Of a stretch of DNA of 64,000 bases, positions 19,267 to 27,418 are shown in pieces. Source of the stretch: Roseovarius aestuariivivens (GTDB lineage Bacteria > Pseudomonadota > Alphaproteobacteria > Rhodobacterales > Rhodobacteraceae); NCBI RefSeq assembly GCF_004761875.1, contig NZ_SJEY01000005.1, forward strand, positions 1 to 64,000, in the 5' to 3' direction. How positions within the stretch are numbered: the first letter of the stretch is position 1; every line of letters begins with the position of its first letter. The translations under genes were made by a program, and so were the position numbers. The notes under the pieces were generated by a model. The model had not been told where the DNA came from, made no database searches, and worked only from the letters and a program-made list of their open reading frames with translations.

Positions 19267-19560
19267 ATGATCATGCGAATATTTCAAGTCGTGACCAGGC
19301 CAGGCAAAGAGGAAGAGTTCGGAAAGTTCTTTCATGAAACTGCGATCCCCTTGATGAAGGGTACGAATGGCATCGTTCATGTGCTTCCTGGTGCCCCGCG
19401 CACCGAAACACCAAGGGAATTCAGCTTCGTCATGGTGTGGGACAGCTTGGAGTCACTGAAGGCATTTGTCGGCGACGACTACCAGAGCCCACACATTGAT
19501 CCCGCAGAGGCTGAGTTGGTCGAGTCACGGTCGATCAAGCACTATGAACTGGTCGAATAG
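19267..19560 (+). CDS. Antibiotic biosynthesis monooxygenase (ABM) domain protein
   Basis: A 97-residue protein, about the size of one ABM/dimeric alpha-beta barrel domain: IFQVVTRPGKEEEFGKFF at the start, FSFVMVWDSLESLKAFVG in the middle and a C-terminal beta strand region with HYELVE. Family members include cofactor-free monooxygenases and small haem-degrading proteins; the catalytic residues are not conserved enough to say which. ATG 19267 lies eight bases behind GGAGG (19254-19258). It heads a two-gene stretch with the GFA gene, lower in GC than its surroundings, between rimK and sufT. Confidence 0.65.
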   Translation: MIMRIFQVVTRPGKEEEFGKFFHETAIPLMKGTNGIVHVLPGAPRTETPREFSFVMVWDSLESLKAFVGDDYQSPHIDPAEAELVESRSIKHYELVE

Positions 19561-19602
19561 AAGTTGTTGATCGCAGTTTGAATCAGCTGCTTGGAGGATA
19601 AG

Positions 19603-20061
19603 ATGCTTAAAGGGAAATGCGGCTGCGGCGCAGTAACATATCAAATGGCGGCACCGCCAATGTTTGTGCATTGCTGCCACTGCAGCGAATGCCAGCGACA
19701 GACTGGAGCAGCCTATGTATTGAACGCTATCATCGAGGCTGATCGGGTAGAATGGGAGGGACCAACCACAGAACATGAGCTTCCCACGCCAAGTGGAAAA
19801 GGTCAGATCATCACTCGTTGCCGGGATTGCGGTGTCGCCGTGTTCAGTAGCTACATGATCCGCCTCGGCAAGCTAAGATACGTGCGTGTCGGAACGCTGG
19901 ACGATCCGGATCAGTGCCCTCCCCACGTGCAGATCTTCACAAGCAGCAAGCAAGCCTGGGTGCCACTCAGCGAGGACATTCCCATCTTCGAGGAGTTCTA
20001 CAAGTTCGATGAGGTGTGGTCGCAGGTATCGCTTGATCGCTTGAAGATTGCGCTGGCCTGA
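19603..20061 (+). CDS. GFA/CENP-V family zinc-binding protein
   Basis: A 152-residue GFA-fold protein with all cysteine clusters: CGCGAVTY at the N-terminus, CCHCSECQRQTGA, and CRDCGVAVFSS. The C-terminal part (VRVGTLDDPDQCPPHVQIFTSSKQAWVPL) matches the family's usual ending. The reaction is not known for most members. The start is ATG 19603, six bases after GGAGG; the in-frame TTG at 19591 overlaps that site and is rejected. It lies 42 bases behind the ABM gene in the same direction and probably shares its transcript. Confidence 0.85.
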   Translation: MLKGKCGCGAVTYQMAAPPMFVHCCHCSECQRQTGAAYVLNAIIEADRVEWEGPTTEHELPTPSGKGQIITRCRDCGVAVFSSYMIRLGKLRYVRVGTLDDPDQCPPHVQIFTSSKQAWVPLSEDIPIFEEFYKFDEVWSQVSLDRLKIALA

Positions 20062-20452
20062 CCGGACTAGTCGCCACGGCAGGATGGTAGCTTCTTGCGC
20101 ATAGCAACCGCGCCTTCGGCTGATTTGCATCTTCATTGTTCTTGGATAGTTCGGAAATTCTTCGGAAGCTAGTTCGACTTTGCGCCCGAAGACGTGCGTG
20201 AAGGCTGTGAACGAAAAACAAGTCCAATGCAGAGCGACCCAAATTTACGCGGCGTCATCCATGGGCCAGAATTAACTTTTGAACGTCTTGTACCTCATCA
20301 CACCCCCGGTGTACGACCTGTGTACGGCTTGTGTACGGATGTCACAGCGCCCCATCCACCCAAAATCCAAAGGTTAATCCACCGCACGCCCTCTGGACCT
20401 CGCGCGTCATAAATCTTATATGTTTGGTCAGGAAACGAGGCCAGGAGCCGGT
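20062..20452. other. Non-coding stretch before sufT
   Basis: Nearly 400 bases without a supported gene, lower in GC than its right-hand neighbours. It contains the three tandem 11-bp repeats listed separately (20309-20341). Confidence 0.5.
20309..20341. repeat. Three tandem 11-bp GTGTACG repeats
   Basis: GTGTACGACCT, GTGTACGGCTT and GTGTACGGATG follow each other head to tail at 20309-20319, 20320-20330 and 20331-20341. The first seven bases are identical in all three. An 11-bp period places each copy on the same face of the helix, as in iterons or multi-site operators. They end about 110 bp before the sufT start codon. Confidence 0.7.
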
Positions 20453-20815
20453 ATGACCCAGCACGCAGACCCCATCGAAGGCGCGCCCCTGATTGCGCCC
20501 TCCAGCACCGATCACCCGCTCTACGATCAGGTCGTCGAGGCCTGCCGCTCGGTCTATGATCCTGAAATTCCAGTGAATATCTATGATCTGGGCCTCATTT
20601 ACACGATCGACATCGACGCCGAAAACGCCGTCCACGTCACCATGACCCTCACCGCGCCCGGCTGTCCCGTTGCCGGCGAGATGCCCGGCTGGGTCGCCGA
20701 AGCCATCGAGCCCCTCGCCGGCGTCAAGCAGGTCGACGTGGTTCTGACCTGGGAGCCGCCCTGGGGCATGGACATGATGTCCGACGAGGCCCGCCTCGAA
20801 CTGGGGTTCATGTAA
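20453..20815 (+). CDS. sufT: SufT/MIP18-family Fe-S assembly protein
   Basis: A 120-residue protein made of one DUF59/MIP18 domain: VYDPEIPVNIYDLGLIY, then VTMTLTAPGCPVAGEMPGWV with the conserved reactive cysteine, and a C-terminal VDVVLTWEPPWGMDMMSDEARLELG, a signature of the SufT group. SufT helps maturation of Fe-S proteins under high demand. The start is ATG 20453, after GGAG; an upstream in-frame ATG at 20420 adds 11 residues without support. An A-type carrier gene (22278) lies a little downstream in the same direction, separated by the SatD/DUF3307 pair, so the Fe-S role fits the neighbourhood. Confidence 0.85.
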   Translation: MTQHADPIEGAPLIAPSSTDHPLYDQVVEACRSVYDPEIPVNIYDLGLIYTIDIDAENAVHVTMTLTAPGCPVAGEMPGWVAEAIEPLAGVKQVDVVLTWEPPWGMDMMSDEARLELGFM

Positions 20816-20862
20816 GCAAGTCAAAATACTTGCATTTTGAAAAAGCAAGCCTTATAGCTTGC
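20816..20862. promoter_or_regulatory. Paired palindromes overlapping a likely leaderless promoter
   Basis: Two 18-bp palindromes of the same design, GCAAGT-N6-ACTTGC (20816-20833) and GCAAGC-N6-GCTTGC (20845-20862), have centres 29 bp apart. A third inverted repeat TCAAAAT-N6-ATTTTGA (20821-20840) interlocks with the first. TTGCAT (20830-20835) and TATAGC (20853-20858), 17 bp apart, could be -35 and -10 boxes, placing the transcript start at about the ATG at 20866. No Shine-Dalgarno is present. Confidence 0.65.
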
Positions 20863-20865
20863 ATC

Positions 20866-21531
20866 ATGACCTCGCAGAACAGCCCTCCTATTTACGCCGT
20901 ATTCACCGGCGATCTGATCGGATCGCGGGATGCCGAACCTGATGCCGTCGAGGCCAGTTTGTCCGTGCTTCGGGACACCGCCAACCGCCTCGGCGAGCAG
21001 CATGATTTCGATCCCCGCTTCACGCGGTCACGCGGTGACGGCTGGCAAATCCTGCTCCCCCAACCGCGCCGGCTGTTCGACACCTACCTCGCCCTCGTGG
21101 CCAGCCTCACCGCGCAAGACACTGGTTTGGCGACAAAAATTTCCATCGGCATCGGCCAGGTTTCTTCGGCGGGCAGCACGGATCTCTCCGATGCGGACGG
21201 GCCGGCCTTTGTTGCGGCCGGCGACATGCTGGATCACCTGAGCACCTCTTCCGGCCCTATACGCGTCGCGATTGAAGGCCCCGGCAGCACCCAATGGCAA
21301 AGGGGCATTCTGCGCATGACCGATTGGATCTGCCAATCCTGGAGCCGCCAGCAGGCCGAGGCTGTGGCGCTCTACCTCCTTCGCCCGGACCTAGGCGCGA
21401 ACGCCGACCGGGCCGCCGTGCTTGGCATCACGCGACAGGCCTTCGAGGCCCGGTTCAAGAGTTCTGGCTTCCCTGCCCTCGACTATGCCCGTCAGGCCTT
21501 TGCTGACCATGATTTCGGATCTCCCGCATGA
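20866..21531 (+). CDS. SatD-like protein with C-terminal helix-turn-helix
   Basis: A 221-residue protein resembling the SatD family: YAVFTGDLIGSRD at the N-terminus, FTRSRGDGWQILLP and a KISIGIGQV strand. This layout recalls nucleotide cyclase-like or palm-type domains, but no activity is established. Residues about 183-204 (AAVLGITRQAFEARFKSSGF) look like a helix-turn-helix, so DNA binding is plausible. The ATG at 20866 has no ribosome binding site and immediately follows the paired palindromes, which suggests a leaderless message and self-regulation. The stop overlaps the start of the DUF3307 gene by four bases, so both form one unit. Confidence 0.65.
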   Translation: MTSQNSPPIYAVFTGDLIGSRDAEPDAVEASLSVLRDTANRLGEQHDFDPRFTRSRGDGWQILLPQPRRLFDTYLALVASLTAQDTGLATKISIGIGQVSSAGSTDLSDADGPAFVAAGDMLDHLSTSSGPIRVAIEGPGSTQWQRGILRMTDWICQSWSRQQAEAVALYLLRPDLGANADRAAVLGITRQAFEARFKSSGFPALDYARQAFADHDFGSPA

Positions 21532-22247
21532 TCGAAACCTTCCTGGCCCTGCTATTTGCCCATGTTCTGGCCGATTACGTGTTTCAGCCCGGCTGGATGG
21601 TCGCCCGAAAACGCAACCCGTTGGTTTTGCTGCTTCATTCCGCGCTGGTGCTGGCGCTCTCGCAGGCCGCTACTGGGCATGTGATGGCCGAACCCGTGGT
21701 CTTCCTCGCCCTTGCCCACGGCGCGATCGACGCAGTCAAGACCTGGGGCTTTCGCGATACCCTGGCTACGCATCTTGTCGACCAAGCCGCGCATCTTGTC
21801 GTCCTTGCCGCCATCGCCGCACATGCGCCCAACCTGTGGTCGACCGGGTCCTGGGCTGACCTGTCCGCCTGGCTCCCCCATCTCATGGTCCTTGCGTCCG
21901 GGGCCCTCCTGGCCACCCGGGCGGGCGGTTTCGCGATGGAAAAACTGATGGCGCCCCTGGCCGAAAGCTTCACCTCCGACGGCCTGCCGCGCGGCGGCAT
22001 GCTCATCGGCCAGCTAGAGCGAGGCCTCATCTTCCTGCTGATCCTCTTCGGGCAGACCACCAGCGTAGGTTTCCTGATCGCGGCCAAGTCCATCATGCGC
22101 TTCGAGGCCTCGAAAGAGCAGAAAGCGGCCGAATACGTTATCATCGGCACGCTGGCCTCTTTCGGCTGGGCCATCCTCGCCGGACAGGCCACGGTCGCCC
22201 TCTTCGACCTGCTCCCACCCCTTGAGATCACCAGCGGCATTCCATAG
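21528..22247 (+). CDS. DUF3307-family membrane protein
   Basis: A 239-residue integral membrane protein that begins with the DUF3307 signature ETFLALLFAHVLADYVFQPGWMVARKRN, with H and D residues inside the first span, followed by HSALVLALS and HGAIDAVKTW. About six further hydrophobic segments can be seen, including RGLIFLLILFGQTTSVGFLIAAKSIMRF and YVIIGTLASFGWAILAGQA. The family function is unknown. The ATG overlaps the SatD-like gene's TGA (ATGA), showing coupled translation; SatD-like and DUF3307 genes are known to occur as pairs in other bacteria. Confidence 0.8.
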   Translation: MIETFLALLFAHVLADYVFQPGWMVARKRNPLVLLLHSALVLALSQAATGHVMAEPVVFLALAHGAIDAVKTWGFRDTLATHLVDQAAHLVVLAAIAAHAPNLWSTGSWADLSAWLPHLMVLASGALLATRAGGFAMEKLMAPLAESFTSDGLPRGGMLIGQLERGLIFLLILFGQTTSVGFLIAAKSIMRFEASKEQKAAEYVIIGTLASFGWAILAGQATVALFDLLPPLEITSGIP

Positions 22248-22277
22248 ATTAGGCATGAAACGGAAGGATCAAACCGC

Positions 22278-22628
22278 ATGTTCGGCATTCCCGGAAAACA
22301 GGCCGTCACGATGACCCCCAAAGCGGCGCATCAGATCGCCAAGCTGATGGCGCGCGACAACCATCAGGGACTGCGCATCGGCGTCAAGAAAGGCGGCTGT
22401 GCGGGCATGGAATACACCATGGATTACGTGACCGAGGTCGACCCGCATGACGAGGTGGTCGAACAGGACGGCGCGCGTGTGATGATCGCGCCGATGGCGC
22501 AGATGTTCCTCTTCGGCACCGAGATCGACTATCAGGTGTCTTTGCTGGAATCCGGCTTTGTCTTCAACAATCCCAACGTGACCGAGGCCTGCGGTTGCGG
22601 CGAGTCGATCAAGTTCGAAGGCATGTAA
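22278..22628 (+). CDS. A-type iron-sulfur carrier (HesB/IscA/SufA)
   Basis: A 116-residue HesB/IscA-fold protein with the three conserved cysteines: GVKKGGCAGMEY in the middle and EACGCGESIKF at the C-terminus. The family carries Fe or 2Fe-2S/4Fe-4S clusters to target enzymes. The body (ALRIGV-, VMIAPMAQMFLFGTEIDY, SGFVFNNPNV) is full length. It starts 30 bases after the DUF3307 gene with AAGGA upstream, so it may be read from the same transcript. It cannot be told from sequence alone whether to call it sufA, iscA or erpA. Confidence 0.9.
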   Translation: MFGIPGKQAVTMTPKAAHQIAKLMARDNHQGLRIGVKKGGCAGMEYTMDYVTEVDPHDEVVEQDGARVMIAPMAQMFLFGTEIDYQVSLLESGFVFNNPNVTEACGCGESIKFEGM

Positions 22629-22691
22629 GCATTGCGCCCCATGCCCCTGAGAGTTAACACGAAACCGATCTGATACAGGGGCTTGAACACG

Positions 22692-23441
22692 ATGCGCAAA
22701 CTGGCGGCCGGAAACTGGAAAATGAACGGGACCCGCGCCGCCCTGTCAGAGCTTGAGGCCCTGGCGCAAGCGCATCCCACCCCCTCCGTCGACATCCTGA
22801 TCTGCCCGCCCGCCACGCTTGTTCAGCCGGCGGCCGCCCTTCTGGCCGACGCGGCCGTCGCCATTGGCGGACAGGATTGCCACATGGCCCGGGCCGGCGC
22901 GCACACCGGCGACATCGCAGCGGCGCAATTGGCGGATGCCGGGGCGACGGCGGTGATCGTCGGGCATTCCGAACGCCGGGAGGATCACGGGGAAACTTCG
23001 GACGTCGTGCGCGAAAAGGCGAACGCAGCCCATGATGCGGGGCTGATCGCGGTCATCTGCGTGGGCGAAACGCTGGCCGAGCGCGATGCCGGACATACGC
23101 TCGATGTCATCGGCGCGCAACTGGCCGCCTCCCTGCCCGAAACCTGCACCGCTGCCAACACGGTGATCGCCTATGAGCCGGTCTGGGCCATCGGCACGGG
23201 CAAGATGCCCACGCTGGATCAGATCGCCGAGGTGCACGGGTTTCTGCGCGACACGCTGGCCGCACGGTTCGGCGACAGCGAGGCTGCGGGCATGCGCCTT
23301 CTTTACGGCGGCTCGGTCAAGGCGACCAACGCCGCAGAGATTTTCGCGGTGGCCAATGTAGACGGCGCGCTTGTCGGTGGCGCCAGCCTGCGGGAAGACG
23401 ATTTTTCACAAATTATCAGCGCCTTGCAGGACGCCCTTTAA
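22692..23441 (+). CDS. tpiA: Triose-phosphate isomerase
   Basis: A 249-residue TIM-barrel enzyme interconverting dihydroxyacetone phosphate and glyceraldehyde 3-phosphate. All active-site parts are present: [11 protein letters not shown] with the catalytic lysine, VGHSERR with the catalytic histidine, [13 protein letters not shown] with the catalytic glutamate, and LLYGGSVK plus GALVGGASL for phosphate binding. ATG 22692 fits the family start; the TTG nine bases earlier is rejected. The last four bases overlap the stop of the convergent Lrp-family gene. Confidence 0.97.
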   Translation: MRKLAAGNWKMNGTRAALSELEALAQAHPTPSVDILICPPATLVQPAAALLADAAVAIGGQDCHMARAGAHTGDIAAAQLADAGATAVIVGHSERREDHGETSDVVREKANAAHDAGLIAVICVGETLAERDAGHTLDVIGAQLAASLPETCTAANTVIAYEPVWAIGTGKMPTLDQIAEVHGFLRDTLAARFGDSEAAGMRLLYGGSVKATNAAEIFAVANVDGALVGGASLREDDFSQIISALQDAL

Positions 23442-23908
23442 GCCACATCAAAAGGCAACATCGTTGTCGACTTGATTTCCTCCATCGACAAAAGCGCGGT
23501 CACATTGTGCACTTTCACCTCTGATATCAGCGCCTGATAGAACGTGTCATAGGCGCGGGCATTGGCCACGACGACCTTCAGGATATAATCGATATCGCCC
23601 GCCAGCCGGTGCGCCTCGAGCACTTCCGGACGCGCGTTAAGCGCCTTGAGAAACCGCGCCTGCCAGTCCGCGTCATGCTCCGACGTGCGGATCAGCACGA
23701 AAAAACACGCCTCGAACCCGAGCGCTTCGGCATCGAGCAGGAAGGTCTGCTGTTTGATCACACCCGCCTCGCGCATCTTGCGAATCCGATTCCAGACAGG
23801 CGTCTTGGAACTGCCCACCTGCTTGGCGATCTCGTCCAGCGACTGCCCACCGTCCTGCTGCAGCTCGTTGAGAATTTTCCGATCCAGATCGTCCAGACGA
23901 ACGGCCAT
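23438..23908 (-). CDS. Lrp/AsnC-family transcriptional regulator
   Basis: A 156-residue regulator with the N-terminal winged-helix domain ([47 protein letters not shown], residues 5-50) and a C-terminal ligand-binding RAM domain ([21 protein letters not shown] and [15 protein letters not shown] ending). It is divergent from the cysG operon, with only 146 bp between the start codons. That arrangement makes it the natural candidate regulator of sulfate assimilation here, probably sensing an amino acid such as cysteine or methionine; this is inference from position. Its 3' end overlaps tpiA by four bases. Confidence 0.88.
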   Translation of the reverse strand: MAVRLDDLDRKILNELQQDGGQSLDEIAKQVGSSKTPVWNRIRKMREAGVIKQQTFLLDAEALGFEACFFVLIRTSEHDADWQARFLKALNARPEVLEAHRLAGDIDYILKVVVANARAYDTFYQALISEVKVHNVTALLSMEEIKSTTMLPFDVA

Positions 23909-23981
23909 TCCAGCTTTTCCCTTTTCTTGAAACGTCCCACATGACTTTCTGCGAAACAGGAACGTTTGTTCTTATCTTCTC

Positions 23982-24018
23982 AGCCATATGGCGAATAAGT
24001 GGGAATATTTTCTATATT
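23982..24018 (+). promoter_or_regulatory. Probable control region of the cys operon
   Basis: A palindromic CCATATGG (23983-23990) and an AT-rich GGGAATATTTTCTATATTGG stretch lie between the Lrp-type gene and cysG. TATATT (24013-24018) could be a -10 box 37 bp before the cysG ATG, but no good -35 is visible, as expected for an activated promoter. AT-rich flanks fit Lrp-family binding. Confidence 0.35.
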
Positions 24019-24054
24019 GGGGTCAAAGTCAATCGGATCACAAGGTTCGACCTC

Positions 24055-25449
24055 ATGAAACATTTTCCCATCTTCGTCCGTCTCGAAGGCCGGCGCGTGG
24101 TGCTTTCGGGCGGCGGCGAAGCTGCGCTGGCCAAGCTGCGCCTGCTTCTCAAGACAGAGGCGCATCTGACCGTCTTTGCGCCCACCCCCGCGCCCGAGAT
24201 CGAAGGCTGGGCCGCCGAGGGCCGTTTGCGCCTCGTCCGCCGCGCGATGGAACCAGGCGATGCGACCTGCGCCGTGCTATTTTACGCTGCGGATGAGGAC
24301 GACCTTGAAGACGCGCGCACAAGTGCTCTGGCCCGCGCGGACGGGGCCATGGTCAATATCGTCGACAACCTCGAAGACAGCGCCTTCATCACCCCCGCCA
24401 TCGTCGACCGTGATCCGGTGACCGTCGCCATTGGAACCGAAGGTGCCGCCCCGGTTCTGGCGCGTGCGATCAAGGCCGATCTGGAGGCGCGCCTGCCCGC
24501 GACGCTGGGAACGCTCGCTCGTCTCGGCAAAGCCTTTCGTCGCGCGGCGGATGTGCTGCCGATGGGCCGCAAGCGGCGTGACTTCTGGGCCGATTATTAT
24601 TTCGGCGCAGGTCCCCGCGCCTTGCAGGATGGTGGTGAGGCCGGCGTGAAGGACGCGCTGCAAGACCTTCTTGAAAAACACGAAAATGTGGCCGAGCGCG
24701 AGGGACATGTGGCCTTTGTCGGGGCCGGTCCCGGCGATCCCGAGCTTCTAACGCTAAAGGCGCGCAAGGCGCTCGATTCCGCCGACGTAGTGATCCATGA
24801 CCGCCTCGTGACGCCCGAGATCCTCGAACTCGCCCGCCGCGAGGCGATCCTTATCGATGCCGGGAAAGAGGGCTTCGGCCCCTCCATGAGCCAGAACGAG
24901 ATCAACGCGCTGATCGTCGAACATGCGCAGGCCGGCGCGCAGGTCGTTCGGCTCAAGGGCGGTGATCCGACCGTTTTCGGTCGTCTGGACGAAGAGATCG
25001 ACGCGGTCACGGTCGCCGGCATCGCGTGGCACGTGGTTCCCGGCATCACCGCCGCCTCGGCCAGCGTCGCGGCCATCGGGCAAAGCCTTACGAAACGCGG
25101 GCGCAACGCCTCGGTCCGCCTGCTTACGGGCCATGACATGAAGGGCTTTGCCGATCACGACTGGCGCGCGCTTTCGCGGCCCGGAGAGGTCGCCGCCGTC
25201 TACATGGGCAAGAAATCCGCGCGGTTCATTCAGGGCCGGCTCATCATGCACGGTGCCGACCGCGCCACGCCCGTCACCCTTGTCGAAAACGCGTCACGCC
25301 CCGATCAGCGCCGCATCGCCACCACGCTCGACCGGCTGGTGCGCGACATGGACGACGCCGATCTCACCGGCCCCGCCCTCATGCTGATCGGCCTCGCGCC
25401 GCGCGCCGTCGAGGTAGAAGACACCAAGACAAAACAGGAGTTTGCCTGA
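24055..25449 (+). CDS. cysG: Sirohaem synthase CysG
   Basis: A 464-residue fused enzyme making sirohaem from uroporphyrinogen III. Residues 1-150 are the dehydrogenase/ferrochelatase part (HFPIFVRLEGRRVVLSGGGEAALAKL is the NAD-binding segment, NIVDNLEDSAFITPAIVDR the active-site region). Residues about 215-450 are the SAM-dependent methyltransferase (VAFVGAGPGDPELLTLKA, GGDPTVFGRLDEE, VVPGITAASASVAAIG, PVTLVENASRP). Sirohaem is the cofactor of the CysI encoded next but one. It is the first gene of the cys operon; the stop overlaps the next start by one base (TGATG). Confidence 0.95.
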   Translation: MKHFPIFVRLEGRRVVLSGGGEAALAKLRLLLKTEAHLTVFAPTPAPEIEGWAAEGRLRLVRRAMEPGDATCAVLFYAADEDDLEDARTSALARADGAMVNIVDNLEDSAFITPAIVDRDPVTVAIGTEGAAPVLARAIKADLEARLPATLGTLARLGKAFRRAADVLPMGRKRRDFWADYYFGAGPRALQDGGEAGVKDALQDLLEKHENVAEREGHVAFVGAGPGDPELLTLKARKALDSADVVIHDRLVTPEILELARREAILIDAGKEGFGPSMSQNEINALIVEHAQAGAQVVRLKGGDPTVFGRLDEEIDAVTVAGIAWHVVPGITAASASVAAIGQSLTKRGRNASVRLLTGHDMKGFADHDWRALSRPGEVAAVYMGKKSARFIQGRLIMHGADRATPVTLVENASRPDQRRIATTLDRLVRDMDDADLTGPALMLIGLAPRAVEVEDTKTKQEFA

Positions 25450-25748
25450 TGGCCAAGCCCTTTACCCCCAAGATCGTCACCGCCAATGCCCTGCTCGAGG
25501 GCGACGTGGTCTACCTCACCGCCGATGACCGTTGGACGCGGGCCATGCACGAGGCCGAGCTTATCACCGACGCAGACACCGCGCGCCTGCGGCTGCTGAT
25601 CGCCGAGGGCCAGCCCGAAGAGGTCGTCGGGCCTTATCTGGCCGATGCGAAACCGTCGCCCACAGGCCCCGAGCCGGTGCATTTCCGCGAGGAATTCCGA
25701 CGCACCGGCCCCTCCAACTATCACCACGGAAAACAAGAGGCGCTCTGA
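25449..25748 (+). CDS. DUF2849 protein of the cys operon
   Basis: A 99-residue protein of the DUF2849 family, characterised by VTANALLEGDVVYLTADDRWTR near the N-terminus and an HGKQEAL-type tail. No biochemical function is known. It is translationally coupled to cysG (one-base overlap) and followed two bases later by cysI. A fixed place between the sirohaem synthase and the sirohaem enzyme suggests a part in cofactor insertion or sulfite reductase assembly; this is inference from position only. Confidence 0.85.
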   Translation: MAKPFTPKIVTANALLEGDVVYLTADDRWTRAMHEAELITDADTARLRLLIAEGQPEEVVGPYLADAKPSPTGPEPVHFREEFRRTGPSNYHHGKQEAL

Positions 25749-25750
25749 AG

Positions 25751-27418
25751 ATGTACGACTATACCGAGTTCGACGCCGCTTTCGTGGCCGAGCGTAACCG
25801 CCAATTCCGCGCCCAGGTCGAGCGCCGTATTGACGGCTCTTTGACCGAGGACGAGTTCAAGCCGCTGCGCCTGATGAACGGGCTTTACCTGCAGTTGCAC
25901 GCCTACATGCTTCGCGTGGCGATCCCTTATGGCACGCTCAACAGCGGTCAGATGCGCCAGCTCGCCTATCTCGCCGAGCGGTGGGACAAGGGCTATGGCC
26001 ATTTCACCACACGTCAGAACATCCAGTACAACTGGCCCGAACTGCGCGACGTGCCGGACATGCTCGATGCGCTGGCCGAGGTGGGCATGCACGCGATCCA
26101 GACGAGCGGAAACACGATCCGCAACGTGACCGCCGACCATTTTGCCGGGGCCGCGGCGGACGAGGTCGCAGATCCGCGCCCCGTCGCCGAACTCCTCCGG
26201 CAATGGTCCACCGACCACCCGGAATTCCAGTTCCTGCCGCGCAAGTTCAAGATTGCGGTCACCGGGTCCGAGAACGATCGCGCCGTGATCCGGGCCCACG
26301 ACATCGGCCTTCAGATCGTCGCGCGCGACGGGCAATTGGGTTACCGCGTGATCGTCGGCGGGGGCCTTGGCCGCACACCGATGATCGGCAAGGTGCTGAA
26401 TGACTTCGTCGCGCAAGAGGACCTGCTGCCGTATGTCGAGGCCGTGGTCAGCGTCTGGAACCAGCTTGGCCGGCGCGACAACAAGTACAAGGCGCGCATC
26501 AAGATCACGGTGCACGAGCATGGTATCGACGAGATCCGGCAGCGCGTGGAAGACCGCTATGCCCTGATCCGCCCGACCTTCGCCGGCATCGACCAGCAGC
26601 TTTTCGAAGACATAAAGGCCGCTTTCGCGCCCCCTTCCTTCAAAACAGCCAGCACCGCCGTCTTCGAGACCGCGCGCAAGACCGATCCGATCTTCCGCGC
26701 GTGGTCCGACACCAACCTCGCGGCGCACCGTGCACCGGGCTATGCCATCGTGCAGGTCAGTCTCAAGGCCCACGGCGCCACGCCGGGCGACGCCACGGCC
26801 GAGCAGATGCGCGTACTGGCCGACCTGGCGGAATTTTACGGCCATGACGAGCTGCGCATCAGCCACGAGCAGAACGTGATCCTGCCGCATGTCCATAAAT
26901 CCGACCTGCCAAGCGTCCACGCGATCCTGAAAAAGCACGGGCTGGCCACCGCCAATATCGGCCTCATCTCCGATATCATCGCCTGCCCTGGCATGGATTA
27001 CTGCGCGCTGGCTACGGCGCGTTCGATCCCCATCGCGCAGGAGATCGCCACGCGCTTTGATGAGCTGAGGCTCGAGCACGAGATCGGCGAGCTCAAGATC
27101 AAGATCTCGGGCTGCATCAACGCCTGCGGGCATCACCATGTGGGCCATATCGGCATTCTGGGCCTCGACCGCGCGGGCGTCGAGAACTACCAGATCACGC
27201 TGGGCGGCGATCACACCGAAACCGCGGCCTTGGGCGAACGCACAGGCCCTGGCTTTTCGGCGGACGAGATCATCCCGGCCATCGAACGCCTGATCGACGC
27301 CTATCTCGACCATCGCTGCGGTCCGGAAGAGACCTTTCTGCAGACCTACCGCCGGCTGGGCATGGCCCCGTTCAAGACTGCACTCTATGACCGAGAGGCC
27401 GCCTATGCCGCCGAATGA
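25751..27418 (+). CDS. cysI: Nitrite/sulfite reductase haemoprotein, probably sulfite reductase
   Basis: A 555-residue sirohaem and 4Fe-4S enzyme. Two ferredoxin-like repeats (RVAIPYGTLNSGQMRQLAYLA and IVQVSLKAHGATPGDATAEQ) and two catalytic domains can be seen; the cluster ligands are C412 and C418 in CPGMDYC and C455 and C459 in SGCINAC. Arginine and lysine residues for anion binding lie in FTTRQN and ITVHEH-type segments. It reduces sulfite to sulfide (or, in other family members, nitrite to ammonia); context with cysG and cysH favours sulfite. No flavoprotein partner (cysJ) is in the operon, so electrons probably come from ferredoxin via the downstream reductase. Confidence 0.92.
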   Translation: MYDYTEFDAAFVAERNRQFRAQVERRIDGSLTEDEFKPLRLMNGLYLQLHAYMLRVAIPYGTLNSGQMRQLAYLAERWDKGYGHFTTRQNIQYNWPELRDVPDMLDALAEVGMHAIQTSGNTIRNVTADHFAGAAADEVADPRPVAELLRQWSTDHPEFQFLPRKFKIAVTGSENDRAVIRAHDIGLQIVARDGQLGYRVIVGGGLGRTPMIGKVLNDFVAQEDLLPYVEAVVSVWNQLGRRDNKYKARIKITVHEHGIDEIRQRVEDRYALIRPTFAGIDQQLFEDIKAAFAPPSFKTASTAVFETARKTDPIFRAWSDTNLAAHRAPGYAIVQVSLKAHGATPGDATAEQMRVLADLAEFYGHDELRISHEQNVILPHVHKSDLPSVHAILKKHGLATANIGLISDIIACPGMDYCALATARSIPIAQEIATRFDELRLEHEIGELKIKISGCINACGHHHVGHIGILGLDRAGVENYQITLGGDHTETAALGERTGPGFSADEIIPAIERLIDAYLDHRCGPEETFLQTYRRLGMAPFKTALYDREAAYAAE

